A DNA stretch of 64,000 bases from Flavobacteriales bacterium ALC-1. GTDB taxonomy: Bacteria > Bacteroidota > Bacteroidia > Flavobacteriales > Flavobacteriaceae. This document shows positions 62,685 to 64,000 of this stretch, one piece after another; the first letter of the stretch is position 1; each line of letters opens with the position of its first letter. The notes under the pieces were generated by a model that did not search any database, was not told where the DNA came from, and saw only the letters and a list, made by a program, of their open reading frames with translations. The DNA is taken from assembly GCA_000171875.1 (NCBI GenBank), contig ABHI01000004.1, positions 398,109-462,108 on the forward strand. The letters are read 5' to 3'. The position numbers and the translations under genes are program-made.

Positions 62685-64000
62685 ATGGAAGTACAACAAT
62701 TCTATTACGATAACAAAATCGTAAAAAATTTCCTCTATGCCACCATTTTTTGGGGAGTCATAGGAATGATAGTAGATTACTATTAGCATTCATGTTTGTT
62801 TTCCCAAACCTTACTGATGGCATTTCATGGCTAAGTTTTGGTCGTTTAAGACCTTTACATACCAACGCAGTCATTTCGCCTTTGTAGGCAATGCCATTTT
62901 TGCTGGTGTGTATATTCATCACAGCGTTTACTTAAAGCCAGAATGTTTAATGACACGTTGAGTAAAATCAATTTCTGGGGTTGGCAAGCTATTATTGTTG
63001 CTGCTGCAATCACCTTGCCTTTAGGTTACACGTCATCAAAAGAATATGCTGAACTAGAATGGCCTATAGATATTGCTATTGCTCTTGTTTGGGTTGTTTT
63101 TGGCTGGAACTTAATTGGTACAATTATAAAAAGACGTCAGCGTCACATGTACGTGGCAATATGGTTTTATATAGCCACATTTGTAACTGTCGCTGTACTT
63201 CATATATTTAATAGTCTATCTCTTCCTGTGAGTGGTCTAAAAAGTTACTCAGTATATGCAGGGGTTCAAGATGCTTTAGTACAATGGTGGTATGGGCACA
63301 ATGCGGTTGCTTTCTTTTTAACAACACCGTTTTTAGGTTTGATGTATTATTTTGTACCAAAAGCAGCAAATCGCCCTGTGTACTCATATCGATTATCTAT
63401 TGTGCATTTCTGGTCATTAATATTCATATATATATGGGCAGGACCTCACCACTTATTATACACAGCTTTACCAGAATGGGCTCAAAATCTTGGTGTCGCA
63501 TTTTCTGTGATGTTATTAATGCCTTCTTGGGGAGGAATGATAAACGGACTCTTAACCTTGCGTGGAGCTTGGGATAAAGTACGAACAGACCCTGTTTTAA
63601 AATTTATGGTAGTGGCTATTACTGGTTATGGTATGGCAACTTTTGAAGGCCCGCTTTTATCTATTAAAAGTGTTAATGCTATTGGCCACTTTACCGATTG
63701 GATCATCGCTCACGTACACGTTGGTGCTTTAGCATGGAACGGTTTCCTAACCTTTGGAATGATTTATTTTTTAGTACCAAAATTATTTAAAACTAAACTA
63801 CACTCTATTAAACTAGCCAATCTGCATTTTTGGATTGGGACTCTAGGTATTATTTTCTATGCCTTACCATTATATGTTGCTGGATTTACACAAGCAAGTA
63901 TGTGGAAACAGTTTAATCCTGATGGGACATTAGTTTACGGTAACTTCTTAGAAACCGTAACTGAAATTATGCCTATGTATTGGATGCGTGCTATTGGAGG
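62685..64000 (+). CDS. ccoN: cbb3 cytochrome oxidase subunit I (CcoN), frameshifted and cut by the window end
   Basis: Translation from ATG 62685 gives [19 protein letters not shown] and stops at 62784. The true CcoN continues through three -1 shifts: at about 62775 (GG expected, G present, then [15 protein letters not shown]), at about 62874-62876 (one T missing, VI[F][11 protein letters not shown]) and at about 62913 (one T missing, then [14 protein letters not shown]). From 62922 the original frame is open to the end of the window, with the heme-copper core motifs [24 protein letters not shown] and [11 protein letters not shown]. In this family a fused CcoNO is common, but the end is not visible. 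The three losses are in short homopolymers, so sequencing error is a serious possibility; otherwise the gene is a pseudogene. Confidence 0.85.

Noticed and set aside
62685..62786. A 33-residue ORF starting [10 protein letters not shown] read as a small membrane protein
   Set aside because: It is the N-terminus of CcoN; the sequence continues as CcoN in the next frames after one-base losses.
1..64000. tRNA, rRNA, CRISPR arrays, insertion sequences or prophage genes
   Set aside because: None was recognised on reading both strands; a tRNA scan would be the decisive check for tRNAs.

Overview
The window reads as chromosome of a marine-type member of the Flavobacteriaceae (Bacteroidota). The DNA is A+T-rich. 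Promoters follow the Bacteroidota pattern with a TAnnTTTG -7 element. Two proteins end in type IX secretion (T9SS) sorting domains, there are many lipoproteins, and the gene families (GlmU-like, DUF4199, YHYH, CcoS and cbb3 oxidase, type B L31, CarB without its regulatory domain) are typical of that family. I cannot name the genus from the sequence alone. No tRNA, rRNA, CRISPR array, prophage or transposase was recognised.

Layout. 1-9.6 kb holds the end of a TPR protein, a SCO copper chaperone, rmuC, a T9SS-tail-only secreted protein, carB, rpmH (53 aa), a TPR membrane protein, a lytic transglycosylase, an alpha/beta hydrolase and a small GNAT-like protein. 9.6-20.5 kb holds mtaB, an orphan oligopeptide-binding lipoprotein, a PD40 protein with a GlmU-like protein, ribosomal protein L31, DUF4199, a glycosyltransferase, and a phosphohexomutase followed by an ABC exporter. 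20.7-22.4 kb is an ECF sigma factor with a membrane protein and a secreted Spy-like protein, probably one envelope-stress module. 22.4-27.1 kb (minus strand) is a BNR lipoprotein and then four successive lipoprotein genes: sulfatase, YHYH, MORN/YwqK and a second SCO. 27.2-35 kb holds an RsmB-like methyltransferase, a T9SS-secreted nuclease, purL and an AraC regulator. 35.2-43 kb is a fatty-acid beta-oxidation block (acyl-CoA ligase, MarR regulator, FadN-like, FadA-like and FadE-like). 43.1-50.2 kb holds secreted proteins and peptidases (PD40/NTF2, CBM9-like, M28, M1), YdeI and PepSY. 50.2-53.2 kb is an accessory locus. 53.3-59.2 kb is a MoxR/VWA pair and a large BNR protein. 59.3-64 kb is an Fnr-type regulator with the start of a cbb3 oxidase region (CcoI-type copper ATPase, ccoS, ccoN).

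The most unusual locus is 50250-53197. A 22-residue leucine-rich-repeat protein is followed, one frame back, by a Roc GTPase-COR-TIR protein. The break lies at an in-phase dnaX-type slippery heptamer (A AAA AAG), with a T7 run 5 nt further on, and the -1 reading restores the last leucine-rich repeat with its GNP motif. This is either a programmed -1 frameshift that limits production of a TIR effector, or a one-base loss in a homopolymer. The second possibility must be taken seriously, because ccoN at the window end carries three one-base losses within about 140 bases.

Other points of note are an exact 60-base palindromic-repeat insertion read in frame inside purL, a 15/16-matched inverted repeat in front of the MarR-controlled fatty-acid operon, and two Fnr-like boxes placed exactly 36.5 bp upstream of the -7 elements of the copper ATPase and ccoS promoters.
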